Assembly (NCBI RefSeq): GCF_003259615.1 | Contig: NZ_QLLR01000002.1 | Coordinates: forward strand, 310,001 to 374,000 | Length of the DNA stretch: 64,000 nt | From: Pedobacter cryoconitis | Lineage (GTDB): Bacteria > Bacteroidota > Bacteroidia > Sphingobacteriales > Sphingobacteriaceae | Direction: 5' to 3' | Shown here: piece by piece, positions 43,954-52,521 of the stretch | Position numbering within the stretch: the stretch's first letter is position 1 | Layout of the letters: each line of letters starts with the position of its first letter | Program-made: the position numbers and the translations under genes | Notes under the pieces: generated by a model | Database searches by the model: none | What the model saw: the letters and a program-made list of their open reading frames with translations, nothing else | Told to the model about the DNA's origin: nothing

Positions 43954-46026
43954 ATGCGGATCCGGCAAAACATCAGTATTTTCGGTAAAATTCTGCTCCC
44001 ATTTTGCATAGGAATATGGGTTTTGCAGGCAGCAGAGAATACCAAATTAAATTTGCCCATACTCATATTGGCAATTTTCGTCTTTATTTTATCATTAATA
44101 ATCAATTCTTTATACAGATTACTTAAAGTTTATAATTACAAGAGGCTGCTGGCAATTTTAATTAACCTGCTCTTTTTCAGCTTAGGATTACTTTGCTATT
44201 CTAACGCAAATCTGTTTGAAAATCCGAACAACTTTTCCAACCAGCAGGCAGATTTCCTGAAGATTTCCATAGCGGACGAGCCGCAGCAACAGGGCTCGGT
44301 TTTAAGATTCAAAGCCAAGGTCCTTGCCTCCTATACCGGGCATCATAAACAGCGGGCATCTGGCTATTTACTGGTTGCGCTGCCTTCAGATTCAGCGCAG
44401 CCAGCCCGGCTTCATTACGGAGAAAATTACTATATCCCGGCGCACTATAAAGGGATAGCGCCTCCTTATAATCCCGCAGAGTTTGACTTCAGATCCTGGC
44501 TGGCTATGCAAAATATCCGCCACCAGATCTTCCTCCGGCCAGCAGAACTGATCACTGCAAATGCAGCTACAGGAATAGCTTTGATCAGCTTTGCACTGGA
44601 ACTACGAAAACGCCAGGTAGAGCTTTATAGAAACCTGATTAAAGATGACAATGCTTTTGCGGTCGCCTGCACCTTAATCCTAGGCTACCGGGCAGATTTA
44701 AGCGCAGAAACCTTAACAGCCTATTCAAAAACGGGAACTATTCACGCACTCTCAGTTTCAGGGATGCACGTGGGGATTATTTACCTGGTGCTGAACTGGG
44801 CGTTAAGCTGGATGGACAGGAAAGTCTGGCTAAAATGGAGCAAAGTACTGCTCCTGTTCATCCTGATCTGGGGTTATGCGGTATTAACCGGCTGTTCTGC
44901 TTCGGTTTTACGTTCTGCAATTATGCTGAGTATATTCATCCTTTCCAGGTCTGTTCAGAACCAGGCAAACAGTTACCAGGTATTATACTTTTCAGCTTTC
45001 TGCCTGCTCGTGTACAATCCTTTTTTCTTGTGGGATGTGGGCTTTCAACTCTCTTACTCTGCAGTACTGGGCTTGATTTATTTACAACCAAAATTAGAAC
45101 GGCTCCTGAGTTTCCAATCGTTTTGGTTAAGAAAGCTCTGGAGTTTGATTTGCCTTTCCATTGCAGCGCAACTCTTGACTTTCCCGCTGAGCAGTTATTA
45201 TTTTCACCAGTTCCCTGTATATTTTATGGTAAGCAACTTGTTCATTGTACTTCCAGTTACACTTTTGATGTACATAGGTATGCTACTCTTATTGTTCCGC
45301 TTATACTGGATAGCCCCGCTGTTTGAGTGGCTGATTATTTTCATGAACCGCGGACTGGAAAAAATTGCAGCTCTCCCCTACTCCAATATCAATATGATCT
45401 GGTTTACAAAAACTGAGCTCATTTTACTTTGCCTGTTCCTGCTGCTGCTCTGCATTGCGCTGCAACAAAAGAACAAATACTATCTTCTGCTTTCGGTATT
45501 GGTTTCAGCCTATTTTCAAGCGTTGCTTGTCAAGGATGAACTCGATGCTGCAAGACAACAAAAGATCATCCCTTTTATTTTAAACAAAAATTATGCGGTC
45601 GCTTTTATCAGTTCCGATCAGGCCATTCTGGTGACTGATTTACAACCGGGCGACCAGGCTTTTAAATTCCATATTCAGCCTGCACTGGATCAATTGAAGA
45701 TCCGGGAAACCACCTGTTTGAAATGGAAGGAAAATTGCACCACAAAAAATCTTCAGATCAGGGATCATCAACTCGTTTTCAGGAATTTCAGGGTATTATT
45801 ACTGGATAGTGCTTTCAATAACCAGAGTATTAAAGGAAAACCAGTCTTTGATGCCATCTGGGTCCATGGGGAACCGCAGGTAACAATAGAGGGGCTGAGA
45901 ACAGCTGTCGCTTTCCAGAAAATATGGATAGATGCAACCAATAGGAATTACACCATTCAGGGCTACCAGAAAGATACTACAAAATTTAGCAAATCAACGC
46001 TGGTTTTAAAACCCGGGTTCCGCTAG
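43954..46026 (+). CDS. comEC: ComEC/Rec2-family DNA-uptake membrane channel
   Basis: 690 residues. Inner-membrane pore thought to carry single-stranded DNA in natural transformation. N-terminal DUF4131 part (about 30-175) with periplasmic OB-like fold, then the competence domain with the ALSVSGMHVG signature (H272) and multiple membrane helices. The C-terminal region (about 550-690) lacks the HxHxDH motif of the metallo-hydrolase domain seen in longer ComECs. The ATG follows the HHH-barrel stop directly. Its stop overlaps the convergent gene's stop in one CTAG. Confidence 0.93.
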   Translation: MRIRQNISIFGKILLPFCIGIWVLQAAENTKLNLPILILAIFVFILSLIINSLYRLLKVYNYKRLLAILINLLFFSLGLLCYSNANLFENPNNFSNQQADFLKISIADEPQQQGSVLRFKAKVLASYTGHHKQRASGYLLVALPSDSAQPARLHYGENYYIPAHYKGIAPPYNPAEFDFRSWLAMQNIRHQIFLRPAELITANAATGIALISFALELRKRQVELYRNLIKDDNAFAVACTLILGYRADLSAETLTAYSKTGTIHALSVSGMHVGIIYLVLNWALSWMDRKVWLKWSKVLLLFILIWGYAVLTGCSASVLRSAIMLSIFILSRSVQNQANSYQVLYFSAFCLLVYNPFFLWDVGFQLSYSAVLGLIYLQPKLERLLSFQSFWLRKLWSLICLSIAAQLLTFPLSSYYFHQFPVYFMVSNLFIVLPVTLLMYIGMLLLLFRLYWIAPLFEWLIIFMNRGLEKIAALPYSNINMIWFTKTELILLCLFLLLLCIALQQKNKYYLLLSVLVSAYFQALLVKDELDAARQQKIIPFILNKNYAVAFISSDQAILVTDLQPGDQAFKFHIQPALDQLKIRETTCLKWKENCTTKNLQIRDHQLVFRNFRVLLLDSAFNNQSIKGKPVFDAIWVHGEPQVTIEGLRTAVAFQKIWIDATNRNYTIQGYQKDTTKFSKSTLVLKPGFR

Positions 46027-46235
46027 CCCACAGGATTCATAATTTTAAACTGCTCAATCCAGCCCTGTTCAAAATTACTATCCTGATATTTAGCTCCAAA
46101 TTCTTCTGGCGTATACCACATCGCGGTATCCGGCTCATAGATCCAGCAATTTTGACGCAGTGCTTCCTTAATAAGTACAATCACGTCGATAAAATGCCCT
46201 TGCTGTTGTTGTTCATTAGTGAATGAATCCATCAT
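46023..46235 (-). CDS. Unrecognised 70-residue protein
   Basis: 70 residues. Acidic and aromatic (WIYEPDTAMWYTPEEFGAKY), no signal peptide or membrane span. Composition looks like a folded small domain, not a chance reading. It lies 7 bases after a 112-residue gene on the same strand, probably one transcript, and its stop overlaps the comEC stop. Function unknown. Confidence 0.6.
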   Translation of the reverse strand: MMDSFTNEQQQQGHFIDVIVLIKEALRQNCWIYEPDTAMWYTPEEFGAKYQDSNFEQGWIEQFKIMNPVG

Positions 46236-46242
46236 AGTTTTT

Positions 46243-46581
46243 TTAGGTCATCTTAGTGGTGCTCACAAAGTAATCCTTTGCAATAGTGCCGAATAGAATA
46301 AAAACAAACCTGAATTTATAAGATTTAACACCAAACTGAATTAAAAACTGAACCAGATAAGGTTCTATGGCCTGTAAGAATACATTGCAGTAATCACCCG
46401 GCTGATTGACGATTTGCTTGGTCCTGTATCCTTCACTGAGTTTGTTCAGGTTAACTTTTACAGAACTATCTTCATCGACATTAAAGAAATCTCCGGCTGT
46501 AACCGACCAGCTTGAAGATTGACTGTTTTGCACCCATTGGTTCAGGTGATTGTTCAATTGTTTATTAAATTCTTTTTCCAT
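46243..46581 (-). CDS. Unrecognised 112-residue protein
   Basis: 112 residues. Hydrophilic N-terminal half (FNKQLNNHLNQWVQNSQSS) and more hydrophobic C-terminal part (FRFVFILFGTIAKDYFV). No known motif. First gene of a pair with the 70-residue protein. Divergent from the enoyl-CoA hydratase gene. Could be a nuclease- or phage-related small protein, but nothing in the sequence decides this. Confidence 0.6.
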   Translation of the reverse strand: MEKEFNKQLNNHLNQWVQNSQSSSWSVTAGDFFNVDEDSSVKVNLNKLSEGYRTKQIVNQPGDYCNVFLQAIEPYLVQFLIQFGVKSYKFRFVFILFGTIAKDYFVSTTKMT

Positions 46582-46708
46582 AGCACAACAAAATTATGCT
46601 AATATTTTTAGTAAAACAAATAGAATTGAAAGTTTTTGCAGTAAATAACTTAAGCTGATTTATTTATCAGCAGCTGAAATATACCGTTTCTTTGCATTAT
46701 TTTTTATT

Positions 46709-46716
46709 TACTTTTG
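46709..46716 (+). promoter_or_regulatory. -7 promoter element of the enoyl-CoA hydratase gene
   Basis: TACTTTTG, exact TAnnTTTG, 25 bases before ATG 46741. TTTG at 46691-46694 is 14 bases upstream, shorter than the usual -33 spacing. Confidence 0.5.
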
Positions 46717-46740
46717 AATAAAATAAGCCTCCTATTCTAC

Positions 46741-47520
46741 ATGACATCACCCCTGGTATTATACACAGTAGCTGACCGTATCGCTACGATCTCACTGAAC
46801 CGCCCTGATAAACGCAATGCTTTTAGCCCGGAACTGGTTAGTTCTTTAACGGAGACTTTATTACAAGCATCTGATGACGAAGAAGTAAAAGTGATCATTT
46901 TAAAGGCCATTGGCCCGGTTTTCAGTGCTGGTGCTGACCTTGCTTACCTACAGCAGTTACAAAACAACACCCATGAAGAGAATGTTCAGGATAGCGAAAA
47001 TCTGAAGACATTATTCACAACAATCTATTATTTACCAAAGGTGGTCATTGCACAGGTTGAAGGACATGCTATTGCTGGCGGATGTGGGCTGGCAACGGTT
47101 TGTGACGTTACTTTCGCTGTTCCTGAAGCTAATTTCGGCTATACAGAAGTAAAACTTGGTTTCGTTCCCGCAATCGTTTCTTGCTTTCTGATGCGTAAAA
47201 CCAGCGAAACAATTGCCAAAAAGATACTGCTGACAGGCGATTTATTCTCTGCAGCGGAAGCACTGGCCTATAATTTGATTACTTATGTAACAAATAAGGA
47301 TGAAATTAGTCAGAAGGTACAGGATTTTGCGCAAAAGCTTTGCAATGAAACCTCCGGAAATGCCTTGATGGTCACTAAACAGCTTATTGGTCAGACTACT
47401 AATCCTGAACTGGAAAAGAGCCTGAATTTAGCGGTACAAATTAATGCAAGAGTCAGGGAGAGTGATGCCTTTAAGAAAGGGATAGCCTCGTTTCTCAGCA
47501 AGGAAAAAATTAAATGGTAA
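46741..47520 (+). CDS. Enoyl-CoA hydratase/isomerase family protein
   Basis: 259 residues from ATG 46741; the reading from 46714 overlaps the promoter. Crotonase fold with oxyanion loops FSAGADL and GHAIAGGCGLA and a Glu in NFGYTEVKLGFVPAI. That block resembles methylglutaconyl-CoA hydratases (leucine breakdown) more than fatty-acid hydratases. Twenty bases before a secreted-protein gene, possibly one transcript. Substrate not settled. Confidence 0.9.
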   Translation: MTSPLVLYTVADRIATISLNRPDKRNAFSPELVSSLTETLLQASDDEEVKVIILKAIGPVFSAGADLAYLQQLQNNTHEENVQDSENLKTLFTTIYYLPKVVIAQVEGHAIAGGCGLATVCDVTFAVPEANFGYTEVKLGFVPAIVSCFLMRKTSETIAKKILLTGDLFSAAEALAYNLITYVTNKDEISQKVQDFAQKLCNETSGNALMVTKQLIGQTTNPELEKSLNLAVQINARVRESDAFKKGIASFLSKEKIKW

Positions 47521-47540
47521 ACTATTAAAAACTAAAAAAT

Positions 47541-48212
47541 ATGTTAAAGTCGATTAAAACAAGTGTACTAGCTGTCATATTAATCAGCACAGCTGTGATA
47601 GCACATGCACAGAAAAAAGTAAATGAGGGTACACTGACCTATGGTATTACTTATGAGCTGACTGCAGAACAGCAGTCTATGGCTTCACAGTTACCTGCAG
47701 AGACTAAATTAAAATTCAATGGAAACCTGTTAAAAATAGAAATGCAGCAAGGACCTGCAAAAATCACTATTATTTCGGACGGTGTTCAGAAAAACGGATT
47801 GGTATTAGTTGATGTACCTCCTATCCAAAAACAATATGCAGTAAAAACTACAAAAGAGGAAAGTGAGCAGACTATGGGCAAACCTCCTGTTTTAAGTGAT
47901 TTCAAAGCTACTGGTGAGAAATTAAAAATAGGAAACTATAACACAGAGAAATATACTTACAAGGATGATAAAGGTGCTGCTTTTGAGCTATGGGCAACGA
48001 ATGATATTCAATTGCCGGAAGGAATCATTGGCGAAGAATTCAAAGCTTTAAAAGGTACGCCTATCAAATTTACACGTGTACAAAACGGCGTGAAAGCAGT
48101 TTTAACGATCACTTCGGTGGCTGAAGATAAAGTTGGCCCAATTACATTAGATGTTCCTGCAGCTTATGAAGTAACTACAATGGATGCTTTAAGAGCAATG
48201 GGTGGTCAATAA
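47541..48212 (+). CDS. Exported DUF4412-like protein
   Basis: 223 residues. Signal peptide (to about 23, ending AHAQ), then a beta-rich domain of the LolA/DUF4412 kind (KTTKEESEQTMGKPPVLSDF, then KIGNYNTEKYTYKDDKG and ELWATNDIQLPEG). Periplasmic, perhaps lipoprotein-handling, by fold only. It sits 20 bases after the crotonase gene and ends in a terminator. Confidence 0.75.
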   Translation: MLKSIKTSVLAVILISTAVIAHAQKKVNEGTLTYGITYELTAEQQSMASQLPAETKLKFNGNLLKIEMQQGPAKITIISDGVQKNGLVLVDVPPIQKQYAVKTTKEESEQTMGKPPVLSDFKATGEKLKIGNYNTEKYTYKDDKGAAFELWATNDIQLPEGIIGEEFKALKGTPIKFTRVQNGVKAVLTITSVAEDKVGPITLDVPAAYEVTTMDALRAMGGQ

Positions 48213-48230
48213 CACTTCAAAATAAATAAC

Positions 48231-48280
48231 AGGCCCTCTGATGAAGCATTTTAATGCGGATCAGAGGGCCTTTGTATTTT
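48231..48280 (+). terminator. Rho-independent terminator
   Basis: AGGCCCTCTGAT (48231-48242) pairs with ATCAGAGGGCCT (48260-48271), with a smaller stem in the loop, then TTTGTATTTT. Confidence 0.88.
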
Positions 48281-48316
48281 AATAGCGATGTACTTTAAAG
48301 GAAACAAACAATGTAT

Positions 48317-48324
48317 TACATTTG
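48317..48324 (+). promoter_or_regulatory. -7 promoter element of the S9 peptidase gene
   Basis: TACATTTG, exact TAnnTTTG, 56 bases before the ATG. Confidence 0.5.
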
Positions 48325-48379
48325 AATTGCCGGAAAGATCAGAAAGCCAGCAAAAAAAGTAATTAAACCACTCAATCAA

Positions 48380-50563
48380 ATGGAGCGAAAACTCATTATT
48401 TTAAAATTGTCTATTGCCCTGTTTATCACATCCTTCGCTGTTCCGGCAGCCAATGCTCAATATAAAAAAGAAGGAATCAACTGGACGAAAGATGGGAATG
48501 GCTATTACCAGAATTCCTATATGGGAATTGATGTAGTTACCTTACCTAAAAGTGAAACTAAAACCTTAATCAGCAGCGCACTACTTACTCCATCGGGCCA
48601 GAATCAGCCTTTGCAAATTAAAGATTTTGCACTTTCTGCAGACGGAACCAAAGCGCTGATTTATACCAACAGCAAAAAAGTATGGCGTTATGAAACCAGG
48701 GGAGATTACTGGCTGGCCGACCTGACTACCAATAAACTGGTACAAATCGGAAAAGATAAACCGGCTTCTTCTCTGATGTTTGCCAAGTTATCTCCGGATG
48801 CAAGCAAAGTTGCTTATGTCAGCGGCCATAATATCTATGTCGAAGACCTGAAAACCGGGACCAGTAAAGCGCTGACCACAGATGGTACAGCCAGACTGAT
48901 CAATGGAACGTTTGATTGGGTATATGAAGAAGAATTCGATTGCAGAGACGGTTTCAAATGGAGCCCTGACGGAGCTTCTATTGCTTATTGGCAGATTGAT
49001 GCTAAAAAGATCAAAAACTTTCTCATGATCAACAATACGGATTCTATTTATCCTTATACCGTACCCGTGGAGTACCCTATCGTTGGAGAAGATCCTTCGT
49101 CTTGTAAAATTGGTATAGTCAATGTAAGCACTGCACAAACTACATGGTTAAAAGTACCTGGTGATGCGATACAGAATTATATCCCGAGAATGGATTGGGT
49201 ACCGAATACAAACGACGTAATTTTACAGCAACTAAACAGAGAACAAAATACCAGCCGTGTATTTGTTGCCAATACGCAATCAGGCTCGGTAAATAACATT
49301 TATACAGAAACTGATAAAGCCTGGATTGATGCTGCTCCGGAATGGCAATGGATTAACAATGGAAAAGAGTTTATCTGGCCAAGTGAAAAGGACGGATGGC
49401 GACACCTTTACCGGATTAGTAAAGATGGTAAAAAACAAACGCTGATTACTAAAGGTAATTATGATGTTATTGAAAGCAGCCTGGTAGACGAGAAGAATAA
49501 CACAGTTTATTTCCTGGCATCACCAGCAAATGCGACACAAAAATATTTGTACAAAACAAAACTGGATGGTAAAGGCCAGTTAGATCAGGTTACTCCTTCT
49601 GTTTTCCCCGGAACACATGAATATGATATTTCCCCAAACGGAATTTTTGCCAAACACACTTATCAGAGTGCAAACATAGCGCCTATCAGCGAATGGATGA
49701 AACTGGATTCGGGTAATCCTTTCACGATGGAAGGAAGCCTGACTAACCAGATGGCAAGAATCCGCCAGCCGAAAAACAAAGTAGAGTTTTTCAAAATCAA
49801 AACTGAAGACGGCGTAGAGTTGGATGGCATGATGAAAAAACCAGATAATTTTGACCAGACTAAGAAATATCCGGTTTTATTTTATGTTTATGGTGAGCCA
49901 GGTGCACAAACAGTATTGGATACCTATGGAGTCGGTAATAATTTCTTATACGAAGGAAATATGTTTCAAGATGGCTACATCTATATTTCTATTGAAAACA
50001 GAGGCACACCAGCGCCTAAAGGACGTGAATTCCGTAAATCTATCTACAAAAATATCGGCGTTTTAAATATCCATGACCAGGCAATGGCTGCAAAAAAGAT
50101 TATAGAATGGCCTTTTGTAGATAAAAACAGAGTTGCAGTATGGGGATGGAGCGGAGGCGGTTCATCAACACTGAACCTGATGTTCCAGTATCCTGAAATT
50201 TACAAAACCGGTATTGCTATTGCAGCAGTGGGCAATCAGCTTACTTATGATAATGTTTATCAGGAACGTTATATGGGTTCTCCATTAAAAACCAAGGAAG
50301 CTTATATTAAAGGTTCACCGATTACCAATGCCAAAAACTTACAAGGAAATTTATTATATATCCATGGAACAGGTGATGACAATGTACATTATCAAAATGC
50401 AGAAATGCTGATCAATGAACTTATTAAGTACAACAAAGTATTTCAGATGATGTCATACCCGAACCGTACACATGATATTTCTGAAGGTGATGGGACCAGG
50501 CAACATCTTTCTAAAACTTATACGAAGTTCCTGCAAACTTACTGTCCTCCGGGAGGTAAATAA
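48380..50563 (+). CDS. Exported S9 family dipeptidyl peptidase IV-like serine peptidase
   Basis: 727 residues. Cleaves dipeptides from peptide N-termini in the periplasm or outside. Signal peptide (to about 27, ending ANAQ), an N-terminal beta-propeller (DPPIV_N) with the DWVYEEEF motif that reads the substrate N-terminus, and a C-terminal alpha/beta hydrolase with S591 in GWSGGG, D666/D667 in GTGDDN and H698 in NRTHDI. All catalytic residues intact. Single-gene unit with its own promoter and terminator. Could feed the peptide-uptake system. Confidence 0.96.
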   Translation: MERKLIILKLSIALFITSFAVPAANAQYKKEGINWTKDGNGYYQNSYMGIDVVTLPKSETKTLISSALLTPSGQNQPLQIKDFALSADGTKALIYTNSKKVWRYETRGDYWLADLTTNKLVQIGKDKPASSLMFAKLSPDASKVAYVSGHNIYVEDLKTGTSKALTTDGTARLINGTFDWVYEEEFDCRDGFKWSPDGASIAYWQIDAKKIKNFLMINNTDSIYPYTVPVEYPIVGEDPSSCKIGIVNVSTAQTTWLKVPGDAIQNYIPRMDWVPNTNDVILQQLNREQNTSRVFVANTQSGSVNNIYTETDKAWIDAAPEWQWINNGKEFIWPSEKDGWRHLYRISKDGKKQTLITKGNYDVIESSLVDEKNNTVYFLASPANATQKYLYKTKLDGKGQLDQVTPSVFPGTHEYDISPNGIFAKHTYQSANIAPISEWMKLDSGNPFTMEGSLTNQMARIRQPKNKVEFFKIKTEDGVELDGMMKKPDNFDQTKKYPVLFYVYGEPGAQTVLDTYGVGNNFLYEGNMFQDGYIYISIENRGTPAPKGREFRKSIYKNIGVLNIHDQAMAAKKIIEWPFVDKNRVAVWGWSGGGSSTLNLMFQYPEIYKTGIAIAAVGNQLTYDNVYQERYMGSPLKTKEAYIKGSPITNAKNLQGNLLYIHGTGDDNVHYQNAEMLINELIKYNKVFQMMSYPNRTHDISEGDGTRQHLSKTYTKFLQTYCPPGGK

Positions 50564-50582
50564 ACCAGTCTTTTAATTTTAG

Positions 50583-50624
50583 AGCCCCTTATTTGTTTAA
50601 CAGATAAGGGGCTTTTATTTTTTA
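50583..50624. terminator. Bidirectional rho-independent terminator
   Basis: AGCCCCTTAT (50583-50592) pairs with ATAAGGGGCT (50604-50613), then TTTTATTTTTT; overlaps the stop of the convergent SDR gene. Confidence 0.88.
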
Positions 50625-51398
50625 TGCACCCTGCCCGATATTGATCATTAATCCTCCGTCCATCACATAAGTACTTCCGGTCACATAATTCGCTTCTTCG
50701 GAAGCCAAAAATAGAGCCAGGTAAGCAATTTCTTCTGGTCTGCCTGCTCTGCCCAGTGGAATATGCTGCTCTGCTTTTTCTCTGATTTTTGGATCATCAA
50801 CAGCTTTCTGATTCATTGCAGTCAAAATCATACCTGGTGCTATATTATTGACATTAATTCCAAATTTACCGACTTCTAACGCAATGGTGCGCATCAGATT
50901 CTTTATGCCAGCTTTAGAGGCATTGTAATCGCCATTTCCCGGTGCATTGATCTCTTCATGAACGGAAGAAATATTAATAATCTTACCAGGTTTACTTATG
51001 CCTTTGCGGTGCTGAATAAACTTCCTGCTACAGAAAAATGTTCCGTATAGGTTTGTTTTAATAGTCTTGTCAAAAGTTTTTGTATCCATTTCATCAATAG
51101 GAATTCCTGAACCGTTTACACCTGAATTATTCACCAGAATATCAATTCCTCCAAATTCTTTGATAATTGCCTCCATTTTTGTCTCCACGTCCTGTTCATC
51201 ACTTACATCAAATTCAATTAATGAAGCTTTTCCGCCATGCACTTTTACAGCTTTCAGCGCCTCCTGCCCCCTTTCTTCATTGCTATGATAGCAAACCACT
51301 ACGTTTGCCCCGTTTTTAGCGAACTCAATCGCAATTGCACGTCCAATTCCAGAGTCTGATCCGGTTACCAATGCAATTTTGTTTTCCAGTTTCTTCAT
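50622..51398 (-). CDS. SDR oxidoreductase, glucose 1-dehydrogenase-like
   Basis: 258 residues. TGSDSGIG cofactor loop, NNSGV, NISSVHEE and YNASKAG with catalytic Ser, Tyr and Lys, and the C-terminal YVTGSTYVMDGG block usual for 3-oxoacyl reductase/glucose dehydrogenase SDRs. The HEEINAPGNGDYNASK region resembles glucose 1-dehydrogenases. Divergent from the ligase-associated operon. Substrate not established. Confidence 0.9.
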   Translation of the reverse strand: MKKLENKIALVTGSDSGIGRAIAIEFAKNGANVVVCYHSNEERGQEALKAVKVHGGKASLIEFDVSDEQDVETKMEAIIKEFGGIDILVNNSGVNGSGIPIDEMDTKTFDKTIKTNLYGTFFCSRKFIQHRKGISKPGKIINISSVHEEINAPGNGDYNASKAGIKNLMRTIALEVGKFGINVNNIAPGMILTAMNQKAVDDPKIREKAEQHIPLGRAGRPEEIAYLALFLASEEANYVTGSTYVMDGGLMINIGQGA

Positions 51399-51512
51399 GA
51401 TCTATAGTTATAAGCTGTTCGTGTTTATTAAGGTCAGCCTCCTAAGTAACCACAAAAATCAAGATATGTTTTAGCACTAAAACTTTACAGATAACCATTT
51501 GTTGTAACATCC

Positions 51513-52520
51513 ATGGCATTAATTTCGTTCACAAATAAGGGTATATTCTGTAAACAGGGAGGTTTTTACATTGATCCCTGGCAGCCCGTAGATCTGGCTG
51601 TAACGACTCACGGGCACGCAGATCACGTGAAGTTTGGTAATAAAGCATATTTATGCCATGAACTGACTAAACCAGTTTTACTGCATCGTCTGGGTGCAGA
51701 TTTACCTGTCCAGACCTTACCTTATTACAAGGAAATCACAATCAATGGTGTTAAATTAAGTCTTTTTCCTGCCGGACATGTGATTGGCTCTGCCCAGGTA
51801 AGATTGGAATACAAGGGTGAAATTTGTGTGATTTCCGGAGATTACAAAGTAGAATATGATGGGATCAGCACTGCTTTTGAACCTGTAAAATGCCACACTT
51901 TTGTCTCCGAGAGTACTTTTGGCCTGCCTATTTATAAGTGGCTGCCACAAGAAGAAGTCTTTGGAAAAATAAGAAACTGGGTTTCAGATAACCATGACCA
52001 GTTAAAAACGAGCGTTTTGATTGCTTATAGTTTAGGAAAGGCGCAAAGGCTGATTAAAAATCTTGCTGGTGATCAAAAGATCTATGTGCATCAATCCATT
52101 GCCAACTTAAATGAAGGCTTTATCAAAGCTGGTGTTGACCTCCCGGAAACGATCAGGATTACGCCTGATCTCAAAAAAGAAGAACTTCAAAAAGGAATAG
52201 TAATTGTCCCTCCTGCGCTTGCAGATGGCAAATGGATGAAGAGTTTAATGAGCGCTTCTACCGGGATTTGTTCCGGGTGGATGCAGGTAAGAGCAGGGCG
52301 CAGGTGGCAGTCTGCCGATGCTGGTTTTGCATTGAGCGACCACGCAGACTGGCCAGGCTTATTAACTGCGATCAAAGCTACAGAAGCTGAAAAGGTATTT
52401 GTAACCCATGGGTTTGTGTCTACATTTTCCAGATACCTTAATGAAATTGGAATAGAAGCAGAAGAAGTAACTACACGCTACGGAAGCGAAGAAGACGAAG
52501 AAATCATAAAAGAAGCATAA
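51513..52520 (+). CDS. Ligase-associated DNA damage response exonuclease (MBL fold)
   Basis: 335 residues. Metallo-beta-lactamase-fold nuclease of the mRNA-end/SNM1-like group. Zinc motif HGHADH at 33-38, further ligands in GHVIG and SGDYKVEYDG, and a C-terminal FALSDHADW block. First gene of the four-gene repair unit; in characterised relatives the product is a manganese-dependent DNA nuclease. One base separates it from the ligase. Confidence 0.95.
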   Translation: MALISFTNKGIFCKQGGFYIDPWQPVDLAVTTHGHADHVKFGNKAYLCHELTKPVLLHRLGADLPVQTLPYYKEITINGVKLSLFPAGHVIGSAQVRLEYKGEICVISGDYKVEYDGISTAFEPVKCHTFVSESTFGLPIYKWLPQEEVFGKIRNWVSDNHDQLKTSVLIAYSLGKAQRLIKNLAGDQKIYVHQSIANLNEGFIKAGVDLPETIRITPDLKKEELQKGIVIVPPALADGKWMKSLMSASTGICSGWMQVRAGRRWQSADAGFALSDHADWPGLLTAIKATEAEKVFVTHGFVSTFSRYLNEIGIEAEEVTTRYGSEEDEEIIKEA

Positions 52521-52521
52521 T

